Source of the DNA: Xenophilus azovorans DSM 13620
GTDB lineage: Bacteria; Pseudomonadota; Gammaproteobacteria; Burkholderiales; Burkholderiaceae_C
Length of the DNA stretch: 64,000 nucleotides
Reading direction: 5' to 3'
Assembly: GCF_000745855.1 (NCBI RefSeq)
Contig: NZ_JQKD01000026.1
Coordinates: 1-64,000 of the forward strand
The position numbers and the translations under genes were made by a program. This document shows positions 1 to 6,961 of this stretch, piece by piece (position 1 is the first letter of the stretch; every line of letters starts with the position of its first letter). The notes beneath the pieces are model-generated. The model was given only the letters and a program-made list of their open reading frames with translations. It had not been told where the DNA came from and did not search any database.

Positions 1-184
1 CGAACTCGTAGCCGCCAGTGGCCTCCAACACCACCAGGGCCGGCGCCAGGGCCATGGCCTGGTGGACGAGTTGCTCGATGCCGCTGACGTCATTGGCGAG
101 CTGCCAGGTCTTGGCCTGGTCGCTGCTGGCGACCTCCAGCGTCTGGCTGGAGACATCGATACCGATAAAAACACAGTCGGACAC
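1..184 (-). CDS. IS110-family transposase (DEDD recombinase), N-terminal fragment
   Basis: This is the first 61 codons of a DEDD/RuvC-like recombinase that mobilises IS110-type elements. Translation from a GTG at 184-182 begins VSDCVFIGIDVSSQTLEVA and continues to LEATGGYEF at the window edge. The FIGIDVS segment carries the first catalytic aspartate of the DEDD set, and the L-E-A-T-G-G segment is also typical of the family. A purine-rich AGAGGA lies just upstream of the GTG; the upstream ATG in this region is out of frame. The rest of the gene, including the C-terminal serine domain, lies outside the window, so whether it is intact is unknown. Confidence 0.8.
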   Translation of the reverse strand, partial: MSDCVFIGIDVSSQTLEVASSDQAKTWQLANDVSGIEQLVHQAMALAPALVVLEATGGYEF

Positions 185-350
185 GTCCTCTCACTCCCAT
201 CCTTGTCTATGCGAACTTCAAGTTCCTACAACCGTTCGGGCTGCAAGAAAGGACGGTCCGGCTCAGGCGCCCAGTGCTCAGTCACGGGCTTCACGCATCC
301 CAGAGGCCGCTCGGGCTACCCGAGCCGGTCCGAGGCTTAAAGATACAAGG
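185..350 (-). ncRNA. Candidate bridge RNA region of the IS110 left end
   Basis: This noncoding stretch lies immediately upstream of the recombinase start, where IS110-group elements are known to encode the bridge RNA that pairs with donor and target DNA. The sequence can fold: a 7-bp hairpin with arms GCTCGGG (309-315) and CCCGAGC (319-325), and an alternative longer stem pairing 254-264 with 322-332 (11 positions, one mismatch). Placement is by analogy with the family. Neither the RNA ends nor the guide loops can be read without the other IS end and the target core. Confidence 0.35.
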
Positions 351-363
351 CCGTGCCGTTGCC

Positions 364-837
364 TCAGCCAGCAGCGCCCAGCGCGGCCCGCACGCGCTCG
401 ATCGCCCGGCGGTAGGGCAGGGCGAAGCCGTCCAGCGGATCGCCCGGTGCGAGCCAGCGGAAGGCGAACACCAGCCCGTCTTCCTCCGGGCTGCCGTGGG
501 CGACGTGGGTGAAGGTCTCCGGCAGCGGCGCGCCGGTCCAGCGCATCAGGAACAGGTGCCAGCGCTGGTCGTGGCTGCGGCGGCTGCCTTCGGTGCCGGC
601 GCTGCAGAAGCGCTCCAGCGTGCCCAGCGGCGCCAGCGGGCCGTCGAAGGCGAGGCCGGACTCCTCCAGCAGCTCGCGCCGCACCGCCGCCTCGGGCGCC
701 TCGCCGGGCTCGATGGTGCCCTTGACGAGCTGCATGCCGCCGTCGCCCGGGTGGTCGAAGACCAGCAGCCGCCCGCGCGCATCGACCAGGCAGGCGCAGG
801 CCTTGCCGATCGGTGCGCCACGGCGGGCATCAGGCAT
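364..837 (-). CDS. Nudix hydrolase
   Basis: A 157-residue Nudix-fold pyrophosphohydrolase. The Nudix box is visible near residues 40-62: GTIEPGE, then a spacer, then RRELLEESGL, which matches the G-x5-E-x7-RE-x2-EE-x-G-U pattern that binds the catalytic metal. The substrate, some nucleoside diphosphate linked to X, cannot be read from sequence. The start codon overlaps the end of the upstream yqeY by 8 nt, so the two are probably cotranscribed and translationally coupled on the minus strand. An IS110 left end lies just past its stop codon, so it may have lost its original downstream neighbour. Confidence 0.85.
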   Translation of the reverse strand: MPDARRGAPIGKACACLVDARGRLLVFDHPGDGGMQLVKGTIEPGEAPEAAVRRELLEESGLAFDGPLAPLGTLERFCSAGTEGSRRSHDQRWHLFLMRWTGAPLPETFTHVAHGSPEEDGLVFAFRWLAPGDPLDGFALPYRRAIERVRAALGAAG

Positions 838-1282
838 TCGCCGCCAGGGCCGCCTTGACGGCCGCGCTCACCTGGCCCATCTCGGCCTTGCCGGCCAGCC
901 GCTGCTTGACCGCGCCCATCACCTTGCCCATGTCGCCGGGGCCCGAGGCGCCCAGCTCGGCCACGATGGCTTTCACTTCAGCGGCCACTTCGTCGGCGCT
1001 CAGGCGCTGCGGCAGGTAGGCCTGCAGCACGGTGATCTCGGCGGCCTCCTTGTCGGCCAGCTCGGTGCGGCCGGCCTGGGTGAAGGCGGCGATCGAGTCC
1101 TTGCGCTGCTTGACCATCTTGTCGAGCACGGCCACGACGGCCGCGTCGTCCAGCTCGATGCGCTCGTCCACTTCCTTCTGCTTCATGGCGGCCATCAGCA
1201 GGCGGATGGTGGCCAGGCGCTCGGCGTCCTTGGCGCGCATCGCGCTCTTCATGTCCTCGTTGATGCGTTCCTTCAGGCTCAT
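830..1282 (-). CDS. yqeY: GatB/YqeY domain-containing protein
   Basis: A 150-residue YqeY protein, related to the C-terminal tail domain of the GatB subunit of the tRNA-dependent amidotransferase. The sequence starts MSLKERINEDMKSAMRAKDA and contains LPQRLSADEV and GDMGKVMGAVK, all typical of the family. A longer in-frame ORF exists upstream, but the ATG at 1282 gives the canonical N-terminus and length. The gene follows rpsU, a common order (rpsU-yqeY-dnaG) in proteobacteria, but a terminator-like hairpin separates the two here. Its biochemical role is not settled; a link to tRNA or translation is inferred from the domain. Confidence 0.9.
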   Translation of the reverse strand: MSLKERINEDMKSAMRAKDAERLATIRLLMAAMKQKEVDERIELDDAAVVAVLDKMVKQRKDSIAAFTQAGRTELADKEAAEITVLQAYLPQRLSADEVAAEVKAIVAELGASGPGDMGKVMGAVKQRLAGKAEMGQVSAAVKAALAANA

Positions 1283-1300
1283 GGTGCTCGTCCTCTCGGC

Positions 1301-1341
1301 AAACAAAACAAAAAAGCCGCGGCAGGTGTTCCTGGCGCGGC
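1301..1341 (-). terminator. Rho-independent terminator between rpsU and yqeY
   Basis: On the minus strand an 11-bp GC-rich stem (one mismatch; arms 1331-1341 and 1316-1326, loop 1327-1330) is followed directly by a T-rich tract (complement of 1301-1315). It lies 39 nt after the rpsU stop codon, and yqeY begins 19 nt after the T tract. It would end or attenuate rpsU transcripts before yqeY. Confidence 0.8.
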
Positions 1342-1379
1342 TCGGTACGCTGGCTGGGCCAGCGCGTGCGGTGCTCGAC

Positions 1380-1592
1380 TCAGTACAGCTTCTTGGGAAG
1401 CTGCATGCTGCGAACGCGCTTGTAGTGGCGCTTGACCGCGGCAGCCTTCTTGCGCTTGCGCTCGGCCGTGGGCTTCTCGTAGAACTCGCGGGCACGCAGG
1501 TCGGTGAGCAGGCCCAGCTTCTCGATGGTGCGCTTGAAGCGGCGCAGGGCCACGTCGAAGGGCTCGTTTTCTTTAACGCGGATGGTGGTCAT
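1380..1592 (-). CDS. rpsU: 30S ribosomal protein S21
   Basis: Small-subunit protein S21, which helps the 30S subunit base-pair with mRNA leaders. The product is 70 residues starting [20 protein letters not shown] and ending [13 protein letters not shown], with the usual basic helical C-terminus ([16 protein letters not shown]). The in-frame extension upstream of 1592 is rejected because the family begins at this ATG and the length is then standard. A good promoter lies about 110 nt upstream, and a terminator follows the gene. The upstream spacing contains no strong Shine-Dalgarno sequence. Confidence 0.97.
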
Positions 1593-1701
1593 CAGGTGAA
1601 AGTCTGTCGAATGTGGCCCGGGGGAGATCGATCCCCTGGCCGGGATCCTCAATCTGGAAAAGGCGGGGCCGTTGAGGGGAGGCCCGAAAAGTTAGCCGTC
1701 G

Positions 1702-1730
1702 ATTATAGCCCGCCTTTGCCGGCCGGTCGA
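1702..1730 (-). promoter_or_regulatory. Sigma-70-type promoter of rpsU
   Basis: On the minus strand a TCGACC -35 element (1730-1725) and a perfect TATAAT -10 element (1707-1702) are separated by 17 nt. Transcription would start near 1695, giving a leader of about 100 nt that contains a GC-rich hairpin (about 1616-1650) before the rpsU ATG. Confidence 0.7.
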
Positions 1731-1750
1731 GCCCTCACCGGCCACGCCGC

Positions 1751-2383
1751 TCAGGCCGCCTGGCGCCCGCGCTGGTTGGAGGCCAGGACGTTGTCGCGCG
1801 GCAGCGGTTGCCCGGTGCGCAGTGCCTCGATCCAGTCGGCGGTGGCGGCCACGGCGGCGAAGTTGCTGTGGAAGACGACGCAGAAGACGCGGTGGATCTC
1901 CTCGGCGCTGGCCCGTCCGGCCGCGTTGGCATAGGGCAGGGCGCCGCTGGCGTCGGCCAGGAACTCCACAGCCAGCCCGCGGTGCATGGCCTCGAACACG
2001 GTGGAGGCGTCGCAGTTGTGCGTCATGTAGCCCGCCACGGTGAGCGTGTCGATCTCCCGCGCCTGCAGCCAGGCCCCGAAGTCCGTGCCGGTGAAGACGC
2101 TGGGGAAGGATTTCGTGATCAGGTGGTCGCGCGGCCGTCCGGCGATGTCGGGGTGGAGCTGGCCGGCCGGCGAACCGGCCTGGAACAGCGGCGCGCCGGG
2201 CGGCGCGTGGTGCTGCACGACCACCACCGGCACGCCGGCGGCGCGGGCGGCGTCCATCGCGCGCGTCACATTGGGCAGCGTGCCGCCGATGGGCGGGTGC
2301 TCGATGGGCAGGCCGCCGCCCTCGAAGTACTCGTTCTGCACGTCGATGACGACCAGGGCGCGGCGGGGCGGATGGGAAGGCAT
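1751..2383 (-). CDS. Cysteine hydrolase, isochorismatase family
   Basis: A 210-residue isochorismatase-like amidohydrolase. The catalytic triad of the family is visible: Asp14 in VVIDVQNEYF, Lys91 in LITKSFPS and Cys124 in AGYMTHNCDAST. Members hydrolyse amide or vinyl-ether bonds in compounds such as nicotinamide, ureidoacrylate or isochorismate; the substrate here is unknown. The ATG at 2383 is preferred over one 36 nt upstream because AGGAG precedes it at good spacing. The gene is divergent from the GlxA-type regulator at 2482, across a 98-nt gap, a pairing that suggests the regulator controls it. Confidence 0.88.
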   Translation of the reverse strand: MPSHPPRRALVVIDVQNEYFEGGGLPIEHPPIGGTLPNVTRAMDAARAAGVPVVVVQHHAPPGAPLFQAGSPAGQLHPDIAGRPRDHLITKSFPSVFTGTDFGAWLQAREIDTLTVAGYMTHNCDASTVFEAMHRGLAVEFLADASGALPYANAAGRASAEEIHRVFCVVFHSNFAAVAATADWIEALRTGQPLPRDNVLASNQRGRQAA

Positions 2384-2469
2384 GGTGTGGCTCCTGGGAG
2401 GTGTGGCGATGGGCTGCATTCTTGGCTCCGCGCCGCGGTGCCGACAGTGGCCCTGAAGACATTGATCGA

Positions 2470-2481
2470 TAGAATCGGGCC
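2470..2481 (+). promoter_or_regulatory. Putative -10 element of a leaderless promoter for the GlxA-type gene
   Basis: TAGAAT (2470-2475) is followed by exactly 6 nt and then the ATG at 2482. There is no Shine-Dalgarno sequence, so transcription would begin at or next to the start codon. I see no convincing -35 element. Confidence 0.4.
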
Positions 2482-3450
2482 ATGTCCCGCACGAAGACCG
2501 ACACCATCGCCGTGCTCGCCTTCGACGGCATCAGCCCCTTCCACCTCTCGGTGCCCTGCCTGGTGTTCGGCGAGGAGCGCACGGTCGCCGGCGGCCCGCG
2601 CTTCCGGGTGCGCGTGTGCGCGGCCGAGCCCGGCCCGCTGCGCACCAGCGCCGGCTTCACCGTCGAGGTGCCGTACGGGCTGGAGGCGATGCGCGGCGCC
2701 GACATCGTGGTCGTCCCCTCCTGGCACGACGATGCGGGGCCGTCGGCGCCGCCTGCGCTGGTGCGCGACCTGCAGGCCGCCCACCGCCGCGGCGCGGTCG
2801 TCGTCGGCCTGTGCCTGGGCGCCTTCCTGCTGGCCGAGGCCGGGCTGCTCGACGGCCGGCCCGCCACCACCCACTGGTACGCGGCGCCGGCCTTTGCCGA
2901 GCGCTTCCCGAAGGTGCGGCTGCAGCCGGACGTGCTGTACGTGGACGACGGCGACCTGCTCACCTCCGCCGGCACCGTGGCCGGCATCGACTGCTGCCTG
3001 CACCTGCTGCGCGTGCGCCACGGCGCGGAGGCGGCCAACCGCGCCGCGCGCCGCATGGTGGTGGCGCCGCACCGCCAGGGCGGCCAGGCGCAGTACATCG
3101 AGCAGCCGGTGCGGGCCCCCGTCGAGCGCGACCGCCTGGGGCCGTTGCTCGAATGGCTGGGCGGGCACCTGCACCAGCCGCACACGCTGGACGGCCTGGC
3201 CCACCGGGCGCTGATGAGCCGCCGCACTTTCACCCGGCGCTTCCGCCAGGCCACCGGCACCACCGTCGGCCAGTGGCTGCAGGGCCAGCGCCTGGCGCTG
3301 GCGCAGCGCCTGCTGGAGTCCAGTGACCGGCCGGTCGAGGCGGTGGCGGCCGATGCCGGCTTCGGCTCGGCGGTCTCGCTGCGGCAGGGCTTCCGCGAGG
3401 CCTTCGGCATCTCGCCCTCGGCCTACCGGCGCCAGTTCTCGGTGCTGTGA
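2482..3450 (+). CDS. GlxA-family transcriptional regulator (DJ-1/PfpI-like domain plus AraC DNA-binding domain)
   Basis: A 322-residue regulator of the GlxA/FtrA type. Residues about 10-180 form a DJ-1/PfpI (class I glutamine amidotransferase-like) sensor domain, with the nucleophile-elbow-like GLCLGAFLLAEAGLL. Residues about 215-318 form an AraC/XylS domain with two helix-turn-helix units: the first around LAHRALMSRRTFTRRFR, the second around AADAGFGSAVSLRQGFRE, ending with the family signature FGISPSAYRR. It is divergent from the cysteine hydrolase and probably regulates it; the ligand is unknown. The downstream gene is convergent and starts its stop codon 2 nt away. Confidence 0.88.
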   Translation: MSRTKTDTIAVLAFDGISPFHLSVPCLVFGEERTVAGGPRFRVRVCAAEPGPLRTSAGFTVEVPYGLEAMRGADIVVVPSWHDDAGPSAPPALVRDLQAAHRRGAVVVGLCLGAFLLAEAGLLDGRPATTHWYAAPAFAERFPKVRLQPDVLYVDDGDLLTSAGTVAGIDCCLHLLRVRHGAEAANRAARRMVVAPHRQGGQAQYIEQPVRAPVERDRLGPLLEWLGGHLHQPHTLDGLAHRALMSRRTFTRRFRQATGTTVGQWLQGQRLALAQRLLESSDRPVEAVAADAGFGSAVSLRQGFREAFGISPSAYRRQFSVL

Positions 3451-3451
3451 C

Positions 3452-4693
3452 TCAGCCGGCGGCCAGCGCCCCGGCGCAGGCGTGCGCGCTGGCCCAGGCC
3501 CACTGGAAGTTGTAGCCGCCCAGCCAGCCGGTCACGTCCACCACCTCGCCGATGAAGAACAGGCCCGGCTGCCGGGCGGCCTCCATCGTCTGGGACGACA
3601 GCTCGCGCGTGTCGACGCCGCCGGCGGTGACCTCGGCCTTCCTGTAGCCCTCGGTGCCCTCGGGCGTGATCTCCCAGCGGCCGATGCGCTCGGCCAGCCG
3701 GGCCAGGGCCTTATCGGGCGCCTCGTTGACGGGGCGCTGCAGGGCCGGGTCCTGCGCGGCCCAGGCCTCGGCCAGCCGCGCGGGCATGTGGGCCGCCAGT
3801 TCGTTGGCGACCTGCTTGCGCGAATCGCGCTTGGCCTCGGCCAGCGCGGCGGCCATGTCCACGCCGGGCGCGAAGTCGATCGTCAGCGGCGTGCCCGGCT
3901 GCCAGTAGCTGGAGATCTGCAGCACGGCCGGGCCGGAGAGGCCGCGGTGGGTGAAGAGAAGATCTTCGTGGAACGCAGCTCGCGCCTTCCTGCTGCCGGT
4001 GCCGATCTCGACCGGCAGCGCCAGCCCGGCCAGTTGCGCGTAGGGTGCCCAGGCCCCGCCGCCGAAGGTCAGCGGCACCAGCGCGGGCCGGGGCGGAACG
4101 AGCTTCAGGCCGAACTGCCGTGCAAGGCGGTGCCCGAAGTCGCTGGCGCCGATCTGCGGGATCGACAGCCCGCCGGTGGCGACGACCACCTGCGGCGCCT
4201 GCACCGTGCCGCGCGCCGTCTCGATCCGGTAGCTGCCGCCGTCCGCGGCCTGCACGGCCTGCACGGCGCAGGGCTGCCAGTGCGCGACGCCGCCGGCCGC
4301 GCATTCGGCCAGCAGCATGTCGACGATCTGCTGCGAAGGCCCGTCGCAGAAGAGCTGCCCCTTGTGCTTCTCGTGCCAGGCGATGCCGTGGCGCTCCACC
4401 AGCGCGATGAAGTCCTGCGGCGTGTAGCGCGCCAGCGCCGAGCGGCAGAAGTGCGGGTTCTCGCCCAGGAAGTGGCGCTGCGGTGCGCGCGGGTCCAGCT
4501 CGCGGTTGGTGAAGTTGCAGCGCCCGCCGCCCGAGATGCGGATCTTCTCGGCCACGCGCTCGGCGTGGTCGATCAGCAGCACCTTCAGCCCGCGCCGGCC
4601 GGCGAGCGCCGCGCAGAAGAGGCCGGCGGCGCCGGCGCCGATGACGACGGCGTCGAAGCGGGCGGCCGGCGCCGGGTCAGCCCTTCCAGACAA
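3452..4693 (-). CDS. NAD(P)/FAD-dependent oxidoreductase, HI0933/YhiN family
   Basis: A 413-residue flavoprotein. The N-terminus has the FAD-binding dinucleotide fold (VVIGAGAAGLFCAALAGRRG, residues about 15-34). It is followed by the family signature KIRISGGGRCNFTN, and a C-terminal FAD-contact segment YNFQWAWASAHACAG. Proteins of this HI0933/YhiN/BaiN type bind FAD, but their physiological reaction is largely undefined. The start overlaps the end of the upstream sterol-desaturase-like gene by 17 nt, suggesting one transcript. The 3' end is convergent with the GlxA-type regulator, the stops being 1 nt apart. Confidence 0.88.
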   Translation of the reverse strand: MSGRADPAPAARFDAVVIGAGAAGLFCAALAGRRGLKVLLIDHAERVAEKIRISGGGRCNFTNRELDPRAPQRHFLGENPHFCRSALARYTPQDFIALVERHGIAWHEKHKGQLFCDGPSQQIVDMLLAECAAGGVAHWQPCAVQAVQAADGGSYRIETARGTVQAPQVVVATGGLSIPQIGASDFGHRLARQFGLKLVPPRPALVPLTFGGGAWAPYAQLAGLALPVEIGTGSRKARAAFHEDLLFTHRGLSGPAVLQISSYWQPGTPLTIDFAPGVDMAAALAEAKRDSRKQVANELAAHMPARLAEAWAAQDPALQRPVNEAPDKALARLAERIGRWEITPEGTEGYRKAEVTAGGVDTRELSSQTMEAARQPGLFFIGEVVDVTGWLGGYNFQWAWASAHACAGALAAG

Positions 4694-5810
4694 AGGGGAA
4701 CTTCAGTTGCTTGAGGAAGCCGTTGGGCACGTAGTCGCCCACCACGCCGTAGCGCTCGGGCCACAGCCGCGTGCTCTTGACGGCGGTGCCGAACAGGTAG
4801 TCGAGGAAGGCGTAGTGCGCCGCGTAGTTCTTGTCGATCGCCTCGTCGTCCTGGCTGTGGTGCCAGTGGTGGAAGTTGGGCGTGACGATGATGTAGCGCA
4901 GCGGCCCCAGGCGCACGCTGACGTTGCAGTGGTTGAACACCGCCTGGAAGCCGACGATGACGATGTAGGCGTCGATCACCTCCTTGGAGAAGCCCAGCAC
5001 GTAGATCGGCGCGAGCACCAGCGTGCGGGTGATCAGCAGTTCCAGGATGTGCTGGCGCGAGCCGGCCAGCCAGTCCATGCTCTTGACGCTGTGGTGCACC
5101 GCGTGCAGGCGCCACAGGAGCGGCACCTCGTGGTAGGCGCGGTGCGTCCAGTACTGCACCAGGTCGGCCACCAGGATGATCAGCAGCACGCCGGCCCAGA
5201 AGGGCAGGCCCGCGATCCAGCCGCGCAGCCCATCGTTGGCCGCCCAGCCGAAGAGCTTGTGCACCAGCAGGTTGGTCGCCAGCAGCACGAAGCCCACGAT
5301 CATGTGGTTGACCACGAAGTGGTGGAAGTCCGTCTGCCACTCGGCGCGGAAGATCGGCTGGTCCTTGCGGTGGGCGAACAGCTTCTCGATGAAGATGAAG
5401 ATCAGCGAGGAGCCCAGCAGGTCGAGGATGAACCAGTCCAGCCCGATGTAGGGCGTGCCGTCGGGGAAGTTCGGGTCCACGTCGACCTTGTGCCCGCCCA
5501 GCAGCGCGGCCGCGGCCACCAGCAGGAAGGCGAAGGACGACAGCCAGCGCGTGCGGTTGAAGATGATGTTCACCAGCGCCAGGCCGCCCGAGACGACCAT
5601 GGCGGAGAGCAGCACCCAGCGCATCACGTCCACGTCGTAGCTCTTGCGCAGCTCGGGCGTGGTGAGGTACTGCGGGAAGTGGAAGGCGAGCACGCCCAGG
5701 AAGCACAGCACGGCCAGCGACAGCGCGATCACGCCCGTGACCATGCCCCTGCCGCGCTGCAGTTCGCCGTGGCTCTCGGCGAGTTCGTTGAGTTTGTCGA
5801 GTTCCAGCAT
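4677..5810 (-). CDS. Sterol desaturase / fatty acid hydroxylase superfamily membrane protein
   Basis: A 377-residue integral membrane di-iron enzyme. It has several hydrophobic spans (for example VTGVIALSLAVLCFLGVLAF, and others around LLILVADLVQYW). The histidine clusters of the superfamily are present: HRAYHE, HAVHHS, NHCN and NFHHWHHS, which would bind the di-iron centre. Substrates of bacterial members include sterols, carotenoids and lipid tails; the substrate here is not known. The ATG at 5810 is chosen because GGGGGA precedes it and it gives a normal family N-terminus; longer in-frame starts run into the divergent LysR gene. It overlaps the downstream flavoprotein gene by 17 nt. Confidence 0.85.
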   Translation of the reverse strand: MLELDKLNELAESHGELQRGRGMVTGVIALSLAVLCFLGVLAFHFPQYLTTPELRKSYDVDVMRWVLLSAMVVSGGLALVNIIFNRTRWLSSFAFLLVAAAALLGGHKVDVDPNFPDGTPYIGLDWFILDLLGSSLIFIFIEKLFAHRKDQPIFRAEWQTDFHHFVVNHMIVGFVLLATNLLVHKLFGWAANDGLRGWIAGLPFWAGVLLIILVADLVQYWTHRAYHEVPLLWRLHAVHHSVKSMDWLAGSRQHILELLITRTLVLAPIYVLGFSKEVIDAYIVIVGFQAVFNHCNVSVRLGPLRYIIVTPNFHHWHHSQDDEAIDKNYAAHYAFLDYLFGTAVKSTRLWPERYGVVGDYVPNGFLKQLKFPFVWKG

Positions 5811-5886
5811 TCCGATTCCCCCGTCCAGACGTCCGCTGTCAACAGCCGGGAATTCTAGGCAGGCGGGCCGGCCACATGCAGCGAAG

Positions 5887-5898
5887 TAGACTGGCCGC
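5887..5898 (+). promoter_or_regulatory. Putative -10 element of a leaderless promoter for the LysR gene
   Basis: TAGACT (5887-5892) is followed by 6 nt and then the ATG at 5899, with no Shine-Dalgarno sequence. This is the same geometry as at 2470, 19461 and 23998. No clear -35 element is seen. Confidence 0.35.
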
Positions 5899-6819
5899 AT
5901 GAAGCGCGTACGCCACTCGCTGCAAACCCTGCGGGTCTTCGTGCTGGTGGCCCGCACGGGCAGTGTTTCAGCCGCGGCGCTGCAGGCGCACTTGACGCAG
6001 AGCGCTGTCACGAAGCACGTCCAGGCGCTCGAGGAGATGCTTGGTGCCAGGCTGTTCGAACGGTCGGGGCAGGGCATGCTGATCACCACGGCGGCGCGCC
6101 CCTACCTGCGCTCGGTGCAGCGCGCGCTGCAGATGCTGGACGATGCCGAGGCGCGCATGTCCGCCAGCACGGCCACGGCCCAGAGCGTGCGCCTGGGCGT
6201 GGCGCCGGCGGTGGCGCAGCGCTGGCTCATTCCGCTGCTCGACGACTTCGAGGCACGCCATCCCGGTGTGCGTGTGCAGCTGGTGGCACGCCTGCCCGAT
6301 GCGCAGGGGCAGGCTGCACAGGCCTACGCCGAGATCCGCGCGGGCACGGGACGCTTCCAGGGGTGGCGCTCGCGCTACCTGGTGGGCAGGCATTTCTGCT
6401 TTGCCATGGCGTCCGCCCGGCGTGAGTTCCTGCGTGCCCGGGGCATCGACGTGCGCCGCATCAACCGCCGGCTGATCGAGGCGCTGCCGCTGCTCAGCCA
6501 TGTGCTGCGGCCCACGCTGTGGGACGAGTCGCTGCGCGCGCTGGGCCTGGAAGGCACGCATGCCGAACGCATCGATTGCGAGCAGTACTCGGTGCTCATC
6601 CCTGCGGCCGTGGCCGGCCGCGGCCTGGCGATGGTGCCGCCCTTCCTCGTTCAGGGCGAACTCGCCGGCGGCCAGCTTGTGCGCATCGGCGCCATGGTGA
6701 CCGCGCGGCACGGCTTCTACCTGCTGACACCCAAGGCGCAGCCGCGCCATGCGGGCTTGGAGGCATTGACCGCATGGCTGGGCGAGCAGGCAGCCGTGGC
6801 GGACGCATTGCGGGCCTGA
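5899..6819 (+). CDS. LysR-family transcriptional regulator
   Basis: A 306-residue LysR-type regulator. The N-terminal winged helix-turn-helix spans residues about 5-65, with the recognition region AALQAHLTQSAVTKHVQALE and the usual LGARLFERSGQGMLIT wing. The co-inducer domain of the periplasmic-binding-protein type begins near residue 95 (VRLGVAPAVAQRWLIPLL). It resembles GcvA-like members in its FERSGQ and effector-domain layout, but the ligand is unknown. A LysR-type dyad lies downstream in front of the Bug receptor gene, so the likely targets are the next two genes and possibly the divergent membrane enzyme. Confidence 0.9.
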   Translation: MKRVRHSLQTLRVFVLVARTGSVSAAALQAHLTQSAVTKHVQALEEMLGARLFERSGQGMLITTAARPYLRSVQRALQMLDDAEARMSASTATAQSVRLGVAPAVAQRWLIPLLDDFEARHPGVRVQLVARLPDAQGQAAQAYAEIRAGTGRFQGWRSRYLVGRHFCFAMASARREFLRARGIDVRRINRRLIEALPLLSHVLRPTLWDESLRALGLEGTHAERIDCEQYSVLIPAAVAGRGLAMVPPFLVQGELAGGQLVRIGAMVTARHGFYLLTPKAQPRHAGLEALTAWLGEQAAVADALRA

Positions 6820-6863
6820 GCTGGCGGAACGGACTGCCGCGTCCTGCGGGGACGGCGGCTTTG

Positions 6864-6884
6864 GGTATTCCCATCAGGAATGCC
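6864..6884 (+). promoter_or_regulatory. Candidate LysR-type operator upstream of the Bug receptor gene
   Basis: A 15-bp dyad of the T-N11-A type, ATTCC-N5-GGAAT (6867-6881), extends with one mismatch to GG/CC flanks (6864-6884). It lies 80 nt before the receptor ATG and about 45 nt past the LysR stop codon. This is the sort of site LysR proteins bind; the assignment is inference. Confidence 0.45.
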
Positions 6885-6961
6885 GACGCCCGATTATTCA
6901 TTGGACGCCGGCGCCACGCGCAAGAACACTCGGCGCCATTCCAACGACAGGAGACTGCGCC

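Larger units (their letters stand above)
1..363 (-). mobile_element. Left end of an IS110-family insertion sequence (cut by window edge)
   Basis: The reverse strand of the first 184 bases encodes the N-terminus of an IS110-family recombinase. About 175 bases of noncoding DNA precede it, up to the stop codon of the intact Nudix gene at 364. In the IS110 group of this family the recombinase is preceded by a noncoding left end of roughly this length. The exact IS boundary cannot be fixed because the other end lies outside the window and these elements lack long terminal inverted repeats. The Nudix gene is not interrupted. Confidence 0.7.
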
